From: Bacillota bacterium
GTDB taxonomy: Bacteria > Bacillota > Clostridia > Peptostreptococcales > Anaerovoracaceae
Direction of reading: 5' to 3'
NCBI GenBank assembly: GCA_016281165.1
Contig: JAEEIC010000009.1
Coordinates: forward strand, 1-15,179
DNA: 15,179 nucleotides
The position numbers and the translations under genes are program-made. Shown piece by piece: positions 14,171 through 15,179 of the stretch (the first letter of the stretch is position 1; each line of letters opens with the position of its first letter). Under the pieces are notes generated by a model. That model ran no database searches, was not told the DNA's origin, and worked only from the letters and a program-made list of their open reading frames with translations.

Positions 14171-14187
14171 CGCCGTCCCTGACGGCG
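14171..14187. promoter_or_regulatory. Inverted repeat between divergent MORN and aldo/keto reductase promoters
   Basis: CGCCGTC (14171-14177) and GACGGCG (14181-14187) form 7-bp arms around a 3-nt centre. The repeat lies 4 bp upstream of the aldo/keto reductase -35 and about 16 bp upstream of the MORN -35, so it could be an operator for both. It has no T-run on either side that would suit termination. Confidence 0.4.
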
Positions 14188-14190
14188 TAC

Positions 14191-14219
14191 TTGTCCGGAT
14201 GAAGCGCTGTTGATATAAT
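14191..14219 (+). promoter_or_regulatory. Promoter of the aldo/keto reductase gene
   Basis: TTGTCC (14191-14196), a 17-bp spacer and TATAAT (14214-14219), with TG at 14211-14212 giving an extended -10. The predicted transcript start is near 14226, giving a leader of about 95 nt. Confidence 0.78.
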
Positions 14220-14225
14220 TTATCT

Positions 14226-14264
14226 GCGGATCGGCGCGCTGCCGGGAACGCCGCGAAGATCCGC
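14226..14264 (+). promoter_or_regulatory. 5'-terminal stem-loop in the aldo/keto reductase leader
   Basis: GCGGATC (14226-14232) pairs with GATCCGC (14258-14264). Inside, GGCG (14233-14236) pairs with CGCC (14249-14252), leaving a GCGAA bulge. It would begin at the first nucleotide of the mRNA. No T-run follows, and the remaining leader to the AAGGAGG site at 14308-14314 is AT-rich and open. Confidence 0.5.
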
Positions 14265-14319
14265 GAATATTTAGATAATAAACTGATAAGCATATTCAGA
14301 TCATGATAAGGAGGACGGG

Positions 14320-15179
14320 ATGAACTACAGAAAGCTCGGAGACACAGGCCTCATGGTCAGCGAGGTGGGCTTCGGCGGCGAGTGGCTCGAGCGCCACAGC
14401 GAGGCCGAATGCGTCGAGGTCATAGAATACGCGAGAAAGCAGGGCATAAACATCATCGACTGCTGGATGAGCGAGCCCAACGTCAGGACCAGCATAGGAA
14501 AGGGCATCGCCGGACACAGGAGCGAATGGATAGTGCAGGGCCACATAGGCTCCACCTGGCAGGACGGCCAGTACGTGCGCACCAGAGACCCCAAGCTCGC
14601 CAAAGAGGCCTTCGAGGACCTTCTCGCGCGCCTGGGGACCGACTACATAGACCTGGGAATGATACACTACGTCGACGAGGAGAAGGACTGGAACTCCATA
14701 CAGGGCAGCGAATATCTCGATTACGTGCTGCGGCTCAAGAAAGACGGAGTGATAAAGCACATCGGCATGAGCACCCACAACCCCCTGGTCGCGCAGAAGG
14801 CGGTAAGATCCGGCCTCGTGGAGATGATACTCTTCAGTATCAATCCGGCCTTCGACATGAGGCCGCCCAGCGAGAACATCGACGATACCCTGTCCGACGA
14901 GTACACGGAGGGGCTCTCGGGCATCGATCCCGACAGGGCCGAGCTCTACAGGCTCTGCGAGGAGAGAGGCGTCGGGATCACCGTCATGAAGGGCTTCGGA
15001 GGCGGCAGGCTCTTCGATCCCGCCAGATCGCCCTTCGGCGTCACCCTGACCCCGGTCCAGTGCCTCCATTACTGCCTGACCAGGCCCGCCGTGGCCGCCG
15101 TCATGTGCGGCTTCGACGACTGCTCCCAGGTGGACGCCGCCGTCCATTACGAGACCGCTTCAGACGAAGAGAAGGACTA
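14320..15179 (+). CDS. Aldo/keto reductase with altered catalytic tetrad (C-terminus cut by the window)
   Basis: The first 286 residues are present. The opening MNYRKLGDTGLMVSEVGFGG, the TIM-barrel segments DYIDLGMIHYVDE (108-120) and KDGVIKHIGMSTHN, and the late ITVMKGFGGGRL are typical of aldo/keto reductases. The tetrad looks altered. D47 (NIID) and H116 (MIHY) are in place, but the Tyr expected five residues after D47 is E52. The Lys expected in a TKVG-like strand is H75 (QGHIG). Related clostridial proteins of this type often end in a 4Fe-4S ferredoxin-like domain, which would lie beyond base 15179. The start at 14320 has AAGGAGG 5 nt upstream. It is divergent from the MORN gene and has a strong extended -10 promoter and a structured leader. 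Confidence 0.85.
   Translation, partial: MNYRKLGDTGLMVSEVGFGGEWLERHSEAECVEVIEYARKQGINIIDCWMSEPNVRTSIGKGIAGHRSEWIVQGHIGSTWQDGQYVRTRDPKLAKEAFEDLLARLGTDYIDLGMIHYVDEEKDWNSIQGSEYLDYVLRLKKDGVIKHIGMSTHNPLVAQKAVRSGLVEMILFSINPAFDMRPPSENIDDTLSDEYTEGLSGIDPDRAELYRLCEERGVGITVMKGFGGGRLFDPARSPFGVTLTPVQCLHYCLTRPAVAAVMCGFDDCSQVDAAVHYETASDEEKD

Noticed and set aside
13139..14182. A 347-codon plus-strand frame opposite the MORN gene
   Set aside because: It passes through the MORN promoter region, and the minus-strand frame shows periodic MORN repeats.
1..15179. A defence island, prophage, integron, CRISPR array or bacteriocin cluster
   Set aside because: I saw no nuclease, helicase, integrase, transposase, spacer-repeat array or precursor peptide; genes are spaced and regulated like ordinary chromosomal units.

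Overview
The window is about 15 kb of GC-rich bacterial DNA with dense genes on both strands and short intergenic gaps. Strong purine-rich Shine-Dalgarno sites, sigma-A type promoters (several with an extended TGn -10) and the gene families present point to an anaerobic Clostridia-type Bacillota. These families include a VanR/VanS-style two-component pair, a DUF2974 (Mbeg1-like) protein, an ATP-grasp of the sugar-transfer-associated type, several M20/M24 peptidases and a small 'phosphate permease-like' membrane protein. Genes are rich in AGG/AGA Arg and ATA Ile codons despite the high GC. I cannot place it below class. I see no rRNA, tRNA, CRISPR array, insertion sequence or phage gene.

Layout. 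1-420 (-): N-terminal part of a dolichol/phytol-kinase-like membrane enzyme. It is divergent from 580-1827 (+), an M24 metallopeptidase. A bidirectional terminator (1848-1882) separates the M24 gene from a minus-strand operon: an ATP-grasp protein (4347-3265) followed 14 nt later by an AbgB-like M20 amidohydrolase (3250-1892). A divergent promoter region (4348-4552) starts a plus operon: an SGNH hydrolase (4553-5227) and, 12 nt later, a DUF2974 alpha/beta hydrolase with an Ala-rich repeat tail (5240-6580). Next comes an OmpR-type response regulator (6658-7365) and its five-TM histidine kinase (7397-8956), preceded by an 11-bp tandem repeat that looks like an autoregulatory box. After a shared terminator (9018-9054), the minus strand carries the most unusual protein of the window (10406-9099). 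It has a degenerate ECF-sigma-like cytosolic half, one membrane helix and an extracytoplasmic cyclophilin domain. Divergent to it is a C39/papain-like protein (10583-11230) whose best promoter would give a leaderless mRNA. A third bidirectional terminator (11247-11295) meets a HipO-like M20 amidohydrolase (12623-11310). A small two-TM protein (12806-13060), a minus-strand MORN-repeat protein (14065-13076) and a truncated aldo/keto reductase (14320-15179, runs off the window) complete the region.

How it fits together. Most of the region looks like ordinary chromosomal accessory metabolism: amide/peptide hydrolysis (two M20, one M24), amide or peptide ligation (ATP-grasp), lipid or ester hydrolysis (SGNH + DUF2974) and envelope sensing (two-component system, membrane PPIase, C39-like protein). 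No single defence or biosynthetic island is evident. The items that best deserve follow-up are the sigma-like/TM/cyclophilin fusion, the DUF2974 protein with a synuclein/LEA-like repeat tail, two unlinked promoters that share a palindrome over the -10, the predicted leaderless gene, and the aldo/keto reductase with a non-canonical catalytic tetrad.
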